Shown piece after piece: positions 53,116 through 61,547 of a DNA stretch of 64,000 nucleotides. A program made the position numbers and the translations under genes. The notes under the pieces are model-generated. The model had not been told where the DNA came from, did no database searches, and worked only from the letters and a program-made list of their open reading frames with translations. This DNA comes from an uncultured SAR86 cluster bacterium (GTDB lineage: Bacteria > Pseudomonadota > Gammaproteobacteria > Magnimaribacterales > AG-339-G14), in contig CACMTR010000001.1 of the NCBI GenBank assembly GCA_902616715.1, forward strand, positions 310,001 to 374,000, written 5' to 3'. The number at the start of each line of letters is the position of its first letter. Within the stretch, counting starts at the first letter, position 1.

Positions 53116-54565
53116 TTTATCCAAACCTTCAAAAGGTGCAGAAAAAATACTGTTAGCACAGATTAAACAGGAATTTTCAGCTCCTGCCGAAGCTATAGAA
53201 CATTATATTGATTTAGTAGAGCAATACGCCAAGGAAAATAACCTTAATGTAACAGACGAAATAAATCAGATAAAAGATGCAGAAAAAAAATTACTCAGTC
53301 AATATGAAGATGCATTTAATGAAAATACTTCCTTAAACAAAGAAAAAAAATCTTCTGAAGAATATTCTGTTCTAAGACACAATTTAAGAACGCCTTTGAA
53401 TGCAATTATTGGCTACAGTGAAATTCTTATGGAAGACTTCGAAGACGATCTTTCTGAGGAAATAATTGAGGATTTAAATACCATTTTAAATTTATCTAGA
53501 GATACAGAAAAAGCGATTGAGAGATTTGTAGATTTTATTAGAGGAGAGCTTTCAGAAAGTGCCTCATCCGATTCAGATCAAGGGCAAATTCAAAATGCAG
53601 AATCTCTTTTTAAATCTTTAGGCGACATAGATTATAGTCTTGAGATAGATGAACACCTTGAAAATTCTGATGTATTAATTGTTGATGACAATAAAACAAA
53701 TTGCGAAGTGCTTTCAAGAAGATTAACTCAAAATGGCCTAAATTGCAGAGTTGCTTTTGATGGAACTTCTGCAATTGAAGAAGTTGAAAAGAAAATACCT
53801 GACTTAATTCTCTTAGACGTTATGTTGCCGGATATCAATGGATTGGAATTACTTAAGCGTTTTAGAAAGAAAAATAAAATTGAGAACCTTCCAATAATCA
53901 TGGTTTCAGCATTTAACGATGTCGATAGTGTTGCTAAATGTATTAAATTAGGGGCTTCCGATTATTTACCAAAACCTCTAAATGGAACCATTTTAATGGC
54001 TAAAGCCATTGCAAGTTTAGAGGCAAAATACTTCCGTTCTAGAGAACAAGTACTTCTTGATGAGTTGCATATAAGAGCGACAACCTGTCCACTCACTGGG
54101 ATTTCGAATAGAAAAGTAGTATTTGATAAAATTGATAAAGCTTATAAGAAATCTCAAAAAAAAGATTCCTATTCATTCAGTATTCTTTCCATGGACATAG
54201 ACTTCTTTAAATCAATTAATGATACTTACGGCCATCCTGGAGGCGATGAAGTTTTAAAATCTTTTTCAAGTAAGCTGAAAGAATCTTGTAAACCAAATCT
54301 CGTAGGAAGGGTTGGAGGCGAAGAATTTATTGCGGTAATTGATAAACTAAATGATCAATCAATTGAAGATTACTGTGAAAATTTGCGACAAGAAATAGTT
54401 GATTTATCAATAAAATTTCAAGATCATAATATAAAGGTAACTATGAGCGGTGGAATAGCTTCATCCCATGAAATTAAAAACCTTGAAGATTTGATTAATT
54501 TAGCTGATGAAAGACTTTATAAAGCTAAGGAAGGGGGGCGTAATCAAATTATTTTCGATAAATAG
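53108..54565 (+). CDS. HisKA-REC-GGDEF diguanylate cyclase without an HATPase domain
   Basis: A 485-residue signalling protein. Residues 85-150 form a histidine-kinase dimerisation domain with His91 in RHNLRTPLNAIIGYSEIL. A weaker repeat (about 15-45, KQEFSAPAEAIEHYIDLV) aligns to the same helix but has Gln instead of His. A receiver domain follows (about 186-305) with Asp237 in LLDVMLPD and Lys289 in YLPKPL. The GGDEF domain (about 325-485) has GGEEF (403-407), so cyclase activity is expected; no RxxD inhibitory site is seen. There is no HATPase, so phosphate must come from another protein. Confidence 0.88.
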   Translation: MNDLSKPSKGAEKILLAQIKQEFSAPAEAIEHYIDLVEQYAKENNLNVTDEINQIKDAEKKLLSQYEDAFNENTSLNKEKKSSEEYSVLRHNLRTPLNAIIGYSEILMEDFEDDLSEEIIEDLNTILNLSRDTEKAIERFVDFIRGELSESASSDSDQGQIQNAESLFKSLGDIDYSLEIDEHLENSDVLIVDDNKTNCEVLSRRLTQNGLNCRVAFDGTSAIEEVEKKIPDLILLDVMLPDINGLELLKRFRKKNKIENLPIIMVSAFNDVDSVAKCIKLGASDYLPKPLNGTILMAKAIASLEAKYFRSREQVLLDELHIRATTCPLTGISNRKVVFDKIDKAYKKSQKKDSYSFSILSMDIDFFKSINDTYGHPGGDEVLKSFSSKLKESCKPNLVGRVGGEEFIAVIDKLNDQSIEDYCENLRQEIVDLSIKFQDHNIKVTMSGGIASSHEIKNLEDLINLADERLYKAKEGGRNQIIFDK

Positions 54566-54576
54566 GAGATTTAAAT

Positions 54577-54939
54577 ATGAAAAAAATTCTTTACGTTGAA
54601 GACAATGAAATGAATCGAGACATGTTGGGTCGTCGATTGACAAGAAGGGAATACGAAGTAATTTTCGCTTTTGATGGTCAGGAAGGATTGGATAAAATGA
54701 AATCTGAATCTCCTGATTTAGTTTTAATGGATATGGGCTTGCCTGTTTTAGATGGATGGGATGCCACTACCCAAGCCAAAGCAGATCCAGAAATTTCAAA
54801 TATTCCTATTATTGCTCTGACAGCACATGCTATGGAAACTGATAAGCAGAAAGCTCTAGATTGTGGAGCTGATGATTTCGATACGAAGCCAGTTGATTTC
54901 AAAAGACTCTTAGAAAAAATTGAGTCTAATATGTCTTAA
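54577..54939 (+). CDS. Single-domain response regulator (REC only)
   Basis: A 120-residue stand-alone receiver. Acidic pocket residues are Glu8-Asp9, phospho-acceptor Asp52 (LVLMDMGLPVLDGW), the Thr in ALTAHAM and the Lys in DTKPVD. It has no output domain, so it probably shuttles phosphate or acts by protein contact. An AGGAGA ribosome-binding site precedes the ATG. It ends with a four-nt overlap with the convergent hybrid kinase. Confidence 0.93.
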   Translation: MKKILYVEDNEMNRDMLGRRLTRREYEVIFAFDGQEGLDKMKSESPDLVLMDMGLPVLDGWDATTQAKADPEISNIPIIALTAHAMETDKQKALDCGADDFDTKPVDFKRLLEKIESNMS

Positions 54940-57926
54940 TCTTTTAAAACTTTTGAGATTAAATTAGGAAGTTGATTGATGGAAACCTCATCTTTTTTCA
55001 GTAAACCTTCAACATTTGACTTAAGTAAGTCTTCCTGAACTTCAGTTAATTCTTTTCCGGAATAAACAATCACATTTGGTTTCTTCTTAAATTCCATGGT
55101 TACGAATTTTTCTAGGAATTCAAACCCATCCATTCTTGGCATTTCTAAATCTAATACAATAAGAGTAGGAGAATGATCAAGTTTCTTCAAACCTTCTTTT
55201 CCATCTTTTGCGGTAATGGCTTTGAAACCACTATCATCCAAAGCTCTAGATAAAATATCTCTTGTATTTTCATCATCATCAACAATTAAAATAGTGTTGT
55301 CTTTAGTATTACTACCTACGAATTTTTTTACTATTTTTAAGAATTTATTCCTCTCAATCGGCTTCGTTAGATAATCATCTGCACCTAGAGAAAAAGCTAA
55401 AGACTCTTGAGACATTTGAGAAACCATTATTACGGGTATATCTTTTATAGTTTTATCCGATTTACATTCCTTTAAAATAGACCATCCATCTCTACCAGGC
55501 ATTAACACATCAAGCAAAATCAACTTAGGTTTTACTTCTCTGATCATATTTAGACCTTGTTCACCGTTAGTTGCGCCCAGAAGAGTCAATCCAGCTTTCT
55601 TAATAGTCCTTTTTACAAGATCATGCATCGCGACGTCATCATCTATCAAAACACATAAATTTTCGCCTTTTAAAGAATTTATTTCTTCGTTATCAAGATC
55701 TTCAACATCATCACATATTCTTGGTAGATAAATTGTAAATTCTGATCCTTTTCCTTTTTCAGAAGATACCGTCACGCCTCCACCCATCAGTTCTGCAAAC
55801 CTTTTTGAAATTGGTAGTCCCAACCCAGTTCCACCATGAGTTGCGGAAGTAGATCTTTCCGCCTGCTCATACTCTTCAAAAACCTTCGCCACTCCCTCAG
55901 CGCTCATTCCTTCACCATCATCGGTGACTTTGAATTCAATCATTTCAATTCCATCTTTATCAATAGTACTTACATCCAATGTGACCAAACCATTTTTAGT
56001 AAATTTAAATGCGTTACTTAAAAAGTTAGTGACACACTGTCTAAGTTTAGTTTCGTCCTGAGTCATTGACCCAATAGCTTCCTGAATATTTATTTTGAAT
56101 CCATTGTCATTTTTATTGGCTAATGGAGCATTAATATCTCTTAAGGTTTCAACTACTTTTTCTATTTCAAAACTTGTTAAATAAAGTTCCATTTTTCCAG
56201 ATTCAATTTTTGATAAATCGAGGATGTTGTTAATTAAGGACAGTAAATGCGTACCTGAGGAGGTAATTTTTTTCAAATCAGGCATTAGATCTTCATATCC
56301 TAAATCTTCACACTCTTCATAAAGCATTTCTCCGTAACCTAATATTGCATTTAAAGGAGTTCTTAATTCGTGACTCATATTTGCAAAGAATTTACTTCTT
56401 TGTTCGTTTGCTTCTAAAGCTTCATCACGAGATTCTTCCATTTCTTTAGTTCGAGTATCTATCAATACTTGAACCTCTTCAGCCATTCTTGTGAATGCTA
56501 CAGTCATAAGTTCTATCGAAGCTTCCTCACCTTCTTCGTCTGAACTTTCTTTTGCTAAAGATTGCATTTTATTAATATCATTCAATATAAGGGTTCTTGA
56601 ATCGCCTTCAAGTTCATCAGCTAATATTGTCATTTTTTCAATAATTGCATTGTCTCGTTCTTTTCTTCGCTTAGCTTGCTCGGCTCTAATGTTTTCCATT
56701 TCATTAAGATGCCCTCTATAAATTTCTAAAGCCTTCGCTAACTCACCAACTTCATCATTTTCAGACCTCAATATGCCGGTACGTTGAGGCATTGTTTTCG
56801 ATAAATCTCCACTTGTTAATGCTTGCAGAACTTCAATAGCCTTATTAACAGAACCGAAAATATTGGCCGAAATTGTAGAAGTGATTGCTATAACAAGAAT
56901 CATTACAACTATGATTAAAACTAAAATATATGAAAGGATAGTATTTTCTTGATCGATACTTGCTTTTTCATTTCTAAATATAAAAAATTGAGCCTTATCT
57001 GAAGAAAGGTAAGAGCTAAGAGGTAGAAGGGTAATAGAAGAGCCTAAGTTTGCATCTCGAGCAGATGTCCTATTTCCCAACTCTTCTAGGTTTAAATTAG
57101 CTTTGTCAACGTGAGCCTTTAAATTTGAAATACCATAGTTTGTGGTTTCATAGGAACCTAGATCAGATTCAAAACTTGCATAATCATCACCTAAAGAAAT
57201 AACTCCATCTAAAGTTTGTACTGCGGTAACCAGTTCAAACTCATCCCCAAAGGTTTCCATTGATTTCCTTATATCAATTCCTAAAATGATTATTGCTTCA
57301 GCATCTCTAGAGAAGGCTCTCACTGGAAAAGCCATTATTTGATTTAAAGTGCTGATTTCACTTCCAGAAGAATCTTCAATCATTTGTAGAGATCTTCTAG
57401 GTCTTGAAGCAGCATCTGCTAAATATTGATCTAAGTTTTTTAGATACTCAGGAGTGGCATTTGGATTGCAGGCGTCTACTCCTGATAAATCTAATGCAGA
57501 GCTACAATAGAAACGTTTGCCGTCTGGATAATAAGCCTTAACAAAACTAAGATTCCCCTCATCCAAATCAAATTCAAACATCAAATCTAATAAATAACCC
57601 GATTCTCCAATATTTTTTTCTGTTATGAATTGTATTAAAGGATTACTGTAATCATGATCAGGAGATGATAGTTCTTCTTCTGGGAAAATTTCGATTTCAG
57701 GATCCCAAAAATTTCCTCTTTCTCCCGTTTGAGGAAGCCATGCCGAGATAGAATCAAAAGATGTTTCAAGAGTTTGAAACCAAGCAGACTCATAAGTAGA
57801 AACTAAAGATTCACTTGAAAAGGAACGTTGAATATTTTCTCTATAACCATAGAGAAATATAAGGGAAAGGGCGAGAATTACATTCCCGAATAAACCAATT
57901 AAGATTAATGTGGTTCTTATACGCAT
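54936..57926 (-). CDS. Hybrid sensor histidine kinase with two receiver domains
   Basis: A 996-residue membrane kinase. One helix near 7-27, an exported sensor region (about 28-325), a second helix (about 330-355), then HAMP. The HisKA domain has His519 in MSHELRTPLNAILGYGEML. The HATPase domain has LRQCVTNFLSNAFKF, DDGEGMS and GGTGLGLPISKRF. REC1 carries Asp806 (LLDVLMPGRDGW) and REC2 Asp926 (VLDLEMPRMDGF). It is convergent with the PAS-EAL, HisKA-REC-GGDEF and REC genes and is the probable phosphate source for them. Confidence 0.93.
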   Translation of the reverse strand: MRIRTTLILIGLFGNVILALSLIFLYGYRENIQRSFSSESLVSTYESAWFQTLETSFDSISAWLPQTGERGNFWDPEIEIFPEEELSSPDHDYSNPLIQFITEKNIGESGYLLDLMFEFDLDEGNLSFVKAYYPDGKRFYCSSALDLSGVDACNPNATPEYLKNLDQYLADAASRPRRSLQMIEDSSGSEISTLNQIMAFPVRAFSRDAEAIIILGIDIRKSMETFGDEFELVTAVQTLDGVISLGDDYASFESDLGSYETTNYGISNLKAHVDKANLNLEELGNRTSARDANLGSSITLLPLSSYLSSDKAQFFIFRNEKASIDQENTILSYILVLIIVVMILVIAITSTISANIFGSVNKAIEVLQALTSGDLSKTMPQRTGILRSENDEVGELAKALEIYRGHLNEMENIRAEQAKRRKERDNAIIEKMTILADELEGDSRTLILNDINKMQSLAKESSDEEGEEASIELMTVAFTRMAEEVQVLIDTRTKEMEESRDEALEANEQRSKFFANMSHELRTPLNAILGYGEMLYEECEDLGYEDLMPDLKKITSSGTHLLSLINNILDLSKIESGKMELYLTSFEIEKVVETLRDINAPLANKNDNGFKINIQEAIGSMTQDETKLRQCVTNFLSNAFKFTKNGLVTLDVSTIDKDGIEMIEFKVTDDGEGMSAEGVAKVFEEYEQAERSTSATHGGTGLGLPISKRFAELMGGGVTVSSEKGKGSEFTIYLPRICDDVEDLDNEEINSLKGENLCVLIDDDVAMHDLVKRTIKKAGLTLLGATNGEQGLNMIREVKPKLILLDVLMPGRDGWSILKECKSDKTIKDIPVIMVSQMSQESLAFSLGADDYLTKPIERNKFLKIVKKFVGSNTKDNTILIVDDDENTRDILSRALDDSGFKAITAKDGKEGLKKLDHSPTLIVLDLEMPRMDGFEFLEKFVTMEFKKKPNVIVYSGKELTEVQEDLLKSNVEGLLKKDEVSINQLPNLISKVLKD

Positions 57927-57941
57927 CTTTGCGTATCGCTA

Positions 57942-58340
57942 TTATTCAATAGCGGTCAGGTTAAAGTTAATTCTTACTTGAACATCATTAACTTGAACTG
58001 GAACACCATCGTATGTGGAAGGCTCGTAAATCCATTTTCTAATAGATTTCATAGCTGCTCGATTAAATAATCCTGCTGGCTCACCTTCAAGTACGTATGG
58101 ATCTATCACCGATCCGTCTTGTGCTACATCAAATTCAATAATTACATATCCCTCTCTTTCTAAACGAAGAGCTTTTCTAGGATAGGTTGCAGGTGTTTGA
58201 TAGGATCTTTCTACATCAATTTCAATAGTTTCACCGTCAACGGTAATATACCCTGAATCTGTGAATGCTAAGGAAACAAAGAAAATACTTAACAAAGTAA
58301 AAACTGTTTTGAAACTTATATATCTATCATAGAAATTCAT
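57942..58340 (-). CDS. Secreted TonB C-terminal-domain-like protein
   Basis: A 132-residue protein with an N-terminal signal or membrane segment (about 8-27). The mature part matches the TonB_C fold: TPATYPRKALRLEREGYVIIEFDVAQDGSVIDPYVL, then AAMKSIRKWIYEPSTYDGVPVQVNDVQVRINFNL. It lacks the Pro-rich periplasm-spanning region of TonB, so it may not energise receptors. An AAGGAG ribosome-binding site precedes the ATG. The hybrid kinase starts 15 nt downstream, so they are likely in one operon. Confidence 0.8.
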   Translation of the reverse strand: MNFYDRYISFKTVFTLLSIFFVSLAFTDSGYITVDGETIEIDVERSYQTPATYPRKALRLEREGYVIIEFDVAQDGSVIDPYVLEGEPAGLFNRAAMKSIRKWIYEPSTYDGVPVQVNDVQVRINFNLTAIE

Positions 58341-58402
58341 TTTTTAAACTCCTTAAAATGAATTATTATAGTGCATAAGTAAATTAATTTCACTTTCGGT
58401 TT

Positions 58403-58801
58403 ATGCCTTTAATTTCAGATCTATTATTAAATCAACGATATTGGGAAATTTTTTCTATATCTGAAAACTCTTCTATAGAAGAGGCATGTAAAATTTTACA
58501 CAAAAATAAGATAGGCGCTCTACTTGTTTATTGTGGAGAATCCAATGATCCAGATAATCTAGTTGGAATTATTACTGAAAGGGATGTTATTGAAGATATT
58601 TCTTTGAAAGGTCCGGAACACCTTCATAGCAAGATCAAGGATATTATGTCTTCTTCTATTATCAAAGTAAGTCCAGATAATACCACTGATGAAGCTCTCG
58701 ATATGATGATAGATAATCAAATAAGACATTTAGCTGTAATGGATAACGATAAATTATTAGGCGTAGTATCAATGAGAGATATTGTGAAAAAATCAAATTA
58801 A
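58403..58801 (+). CDS. CBS-domain pair protein
   Basis: A 132-residue protein made of two CBS modules (about 12-72 and 80-132) that together bind adenine nucleotides. Signatures are LVGIITERDVIEDISLKG and LLGVVSMRDIVKK. There is no attached catalytic domain. It probably senses energy charge or acts as a regulator. Divergent from the TonB-C-like gene. Confidence 0.88.
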   Translation: MPLISDLLLNQRYWEIFSISENSSIEEACKILHKNKIGALLVYCGESNDPDNLVGIITERDVIEDISLKGPEHLHSKIKDIMSSSIIKVSPDNTTDEALDMMIDNQIRHLAVMDNDKLLGVVSMRDIVKKSN

Positions 58802-58832
58802 TCTAGCCATAAAATAACTTTACTCATTTTTG

Positions 58833-60380
58833 ATGAATGCATCTGACGCCCTTATAAAAACTTTGGTGAATAACGGATTAGAAGTTATTTTTGCTAACCC
58901 CGGTACCTCAGAAATGCATTTAGTTGCATCTATTGATAATAATCCAGAAATCCGACCTGTATTAGGTTTGTTTGAGGGGGTAGTAACGGGTGCAGCTGAT
59001 GGATATGCAAGAATGGCTGAGAAAAGTGCAGCTAATCTTCTTCATTTAGGTCCTGGTTTAGGAAATGGATTCGCAAACATACACAATGCAAAAAAGGCTC
59101 GTTCTCCTTTGATAAACATAGTTGGAGATCATGCAACATACCATTTAAAGCACAACGCTCCTTTAACCTCTGATCTTGATAATCTAGCTAAGTCAGCATC
59201 TGATTGGGTTGGAAGATCTAACACTACAGAAGATATTTGCGATTTAGCCAATTTAGCCTGGCAACAAGCAAACTCTCTTCCTGGTCAAATATCCACATTG
59301 ATTATTCCAGCTGATTGCGCGTGGGGAGAGTTTAAAGGAAACATTCCAAAACCTTTGCAGAAAAAAGAATTTGATCCAATCGATGAAAAATTAATTTCTA
59401 ATTCTATAGAGATTTTGAAAAAGGATAATTCCATTTTGTACGTTGGCGGTAAATTTCTTAATGAAAAATGTGTAACTTTAGCTGCAAAAATTGCTACTAA
59501 AACTGGTTGTAGGTTAGTTACTGACACTTTTGTTTCTAGGATAAGAAGAGGGGAGGGATTACCAATAATAGAACAAGTACCTTATTTTGCAGAATCCGCT
59601 GCTGATTTTTTGAAAGATTCATCTGGGATAGTTTTTATCGGAAGTAGACCGCCAGTCTCTTTTTTCGCTTACCCAGACAAAAAAAGCTATTTAACACCTC
59701 CAGAAACTAAAATAGTAAATTTATGTTCGGCAGAGCAAGATGGTCTTTATGCATTAAACAGTTTAGCGGATGAAGCTGGAGCAAATAAAATAAATAAAAA
59801 TCTGCTCCAAACTCCAATCTCAGATGTTCCTGAATCTGGTAACTTAGATGCAAGTAATCTTGGTCTTTTGATAGCTAATCTTATGCCTGAAAATTCAATA
59901 GTATCTGACGAAGCGGCTACATCAAGTTTTCTTGTAACACCTCAAGCTCTTAAAGCTAAGCCACATGATTGGTTATGCTTAACTGGTGGCTCTATTGGGC
60001 AGGGATTACCTTTAGCAGTTGGTGCAGCAATAGCTAAACCTGATAGGCCTGTCATTGCTCTCCATGGAGATGGAGGGGCTATGTATACAGTTCAAGCTCT
60101 ATGGACACAAGCAAGAGAAAATTTAAACATTACTAATATTATCTTTGCAAATCACTCCTATGAAATTCTCAAAATAGAACTCTCTAGAGTTGGTGCAGTG
60201 AAAACAGGACAAAGAGCCGATTCAATGTTTTCCTTAGATAATCCTAAATTAGATTGGATAAAACTCTCACAATCTATGGGTGTTCCTTGTTATGAGCCTA
60301 AAACTGTTGAAGATTTTATTAAAAATTTTTCTTCTTGTGTTCGTGAGGACGGACCATCAACTATACTCATCCAAATCTAA
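58833..60380 (+). CDS. Thiamine-diphosphate enzyme, acetolactate synthase/benzoylformate decarboxylase-like
   Basis: A 515-residue ThDP enzyme from ATG 58833; a TTG codon just upstream is less likely. The N-terminal pyrimidine-binding domain has FANPGTSEMHLV and catalytic Glu in LFEGVVTGAADGYARM (about residue 48). The C-terminal ThDP domain has HGDGGAMYTVQALW and, about 27 residues later, ANHSY where many members have NN. The 515 residues and overall pattern fit the MdlC-like or acetolactate synthase-like group. Substrate is a 2-oxo acid by family. Confidence 0.88.
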   Translation: MNASDALIKTLVNNGLEVIFANPGTSEMHLVASIDNNPEIRPVLGLFEGVVTGAADGYARMAEKSAANLLHLGPGLGNGFANIHNAKKARSPLINIVGDHATYHLKHNAPLTSDLDNLAKSASDWVGRSNTTEDICDLANLAWQQANSLPGQISTLIIPADCAWGEFKGNIPKPLQKKEFDPIDEKLISNSIEILKKDNSILYVGGKFLNEKCVTLAAKIATKTGCRLVTDTFVSRIRRGEGLPIIEQVPYFAESAADFLKDSSGIVFIGSRPPVSFFAYPDKKSYLTPPETKIVNLCSAEQDGLYALNSLADEAGANKINKNLLQTPISDVPESGNLDASNLGLLIANLMPENSIVSDEAATSSFLVTPQALKAKPHDWLCLTGGSIGQGLPLAVGAAIAKPDRPVIALHGDGGAMYTVQALWTQARENLNITNIIFANHSYEILKIELSRVGAVKTGQRADSMFSLDNPKLDWIKLSQSMGVPCYEPKTVEDFIKNFSSCVREDGPSTILIQI

Positions 60381-60423
60381 TTTATTAAAATTTATTGAAA
60401 TTAAAGACAAAAATTATTTGAAT

Positions 60424-61542
60424 ATGACGATGAAAAAGATTTATTTTATTTTCGTATTTTCATTAATTTCTCTTTTATCAAGTTGCTCTAAAACTTCAGA
60501 AGAGGAAATCAATTTAGAAGGTTTAAATATTGTTGCCCCTGGAATAGTTAGAACGCCAGAGGAGAGATTTATGGATTTAAGGGATTATCCATTTCAACCT
60601 AATTACATGATGATTGATGGCATAAGAATTCATTATTTAGATGAAGGGCCTAGAGAAGCAGATCCTATTATTTTAATGCATGGTCTTCCCACTTGGAGTT
60701 ACCTATACAGGAAAATGATACCTATTTTTGTTAAGGCAGGTCATAGAGTAATCGTTCCTGATATGGTTGGATTTGGTAAGTCTGATAAATATATTGAAAA
60801 GAAAGATTATAGTTATTTAAATCATAAAGATCTTATGAAAAAGTTATTCATCAATCTAGATTTAGATAATATTACTTTGATGGGACAGGATTGGGGAGGT
60901 CCAATAGGTTTAAGAGTTGCAGTAGAGATGCCAGAAAAATTTTCGAGACTGATTGTCTCCAACGGAGGATTACCCTCAATGCCAAACCCTCAAGCTTGGA
61001 TAGCTAAAAACTTTTTAGATTTTAATGTTTGGCTTAACACTCCAACAAGTTTTCAAGATCTAATTGATTTACGTGACGAAGTGAGTGAGATAAATGACGA
61101 ACCATCTCTAATTGATGGCTTAAGGTTCTTTTCTAAATGGATTGCTCATTCATATTATGCTGAAGATCTTGATATAACAGGAGTAATGGTTTTGCTAGGT
61201 GGTTTAAAAAATCTCTCTGAAGAAGAAAAATATGCTTATGAGGCTCCTTACCCAAGTTCAGAATATAAAATGGGAGCAAATGCCTTTGCATCTTTTGCCA
61301 TGCATGAATTGGCAGAAAATGAAACGTATTGGAAAGACATTTTAGATAAATGGGATAAGCCGTTACTTGTAGCTTTTGGGGAAAACGAGAGAACTACATA
61401 CAGGCTTAAACAAGTGTTTATCGACAGAGTCCCTAATCCAACTGTAGTAGAAGATATTAAAAATGCAGGGCATTTTATTCAAGAAGAAGCTGGAGAAGAA
61501 TTAGCATATTTAATAAATGATTTTATTGATGGTAAGCTTTAA
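60424..61542 (+). CDS. Lipoprotein alpha/beta hydrolase, haloalkane dehalogenase-like
   Basis: A 372-residue protein; a second ATG two codons on is also possible. The signal IYFIFVFSLISLLSSC ends in a lipobox (Cys21). The body matches haloalkane dehalogenases: HGLPTWSYLYRKM (oxyanion region), nucleophile Asp156 in MGQDWGGPIGL with Trp157 and a His in NAGHFIQEE near the end. The acid is uncertain because GENERT replaces the more usual Asp. The related epoxide hydrolase group also uses Asp, so dehalogenase activity is likely but not certain. The lipid anchor is unusual for the family. Confidence 0.82.
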   Translation: MTMKKIYFIFVFSLISLLSSCSKTSEEEINLEGLNIVAPGIVRTPEERFMDLRDYPFQPNYMMIDGIRIHYLDEGPREADPIILMHGLPTWSYLYRKMIPIFVKAGHRVIVPDMVGFGKSDKYIEKKDYSYLNHKDLMKKLFINLDLDNITLMGQDWGGPIGLRVAVEMPEKFSRLIVSNGGLPSMPNPQAWIAKNFLDFNVWLNTPTSFQDLIDLRDEVSEINDEPSLIDGLRFFSKWIAHSYYAEDLDITGVMVLLGGLKNLSEEEKYAYEAPYPSSEYKMGANAFASFAMHELAENETYWKDILDKWDKPLLVAFGENERTTYRLKQVFIDRVPNPTVVEDIKNAGHFIQEEAGEELAYLINDFIDGKL

Positions 61543-61547
61543 TTGAA

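Noticed and set aside
60280-60423. Longer start for the dehalogenase-like protein inside the end of the ThDP enzyme gene
   Set aside because: The extra 48 residues overlap a well-supported coding region in another frame and would bury the lipoprotein signal sequence in mid-protein.
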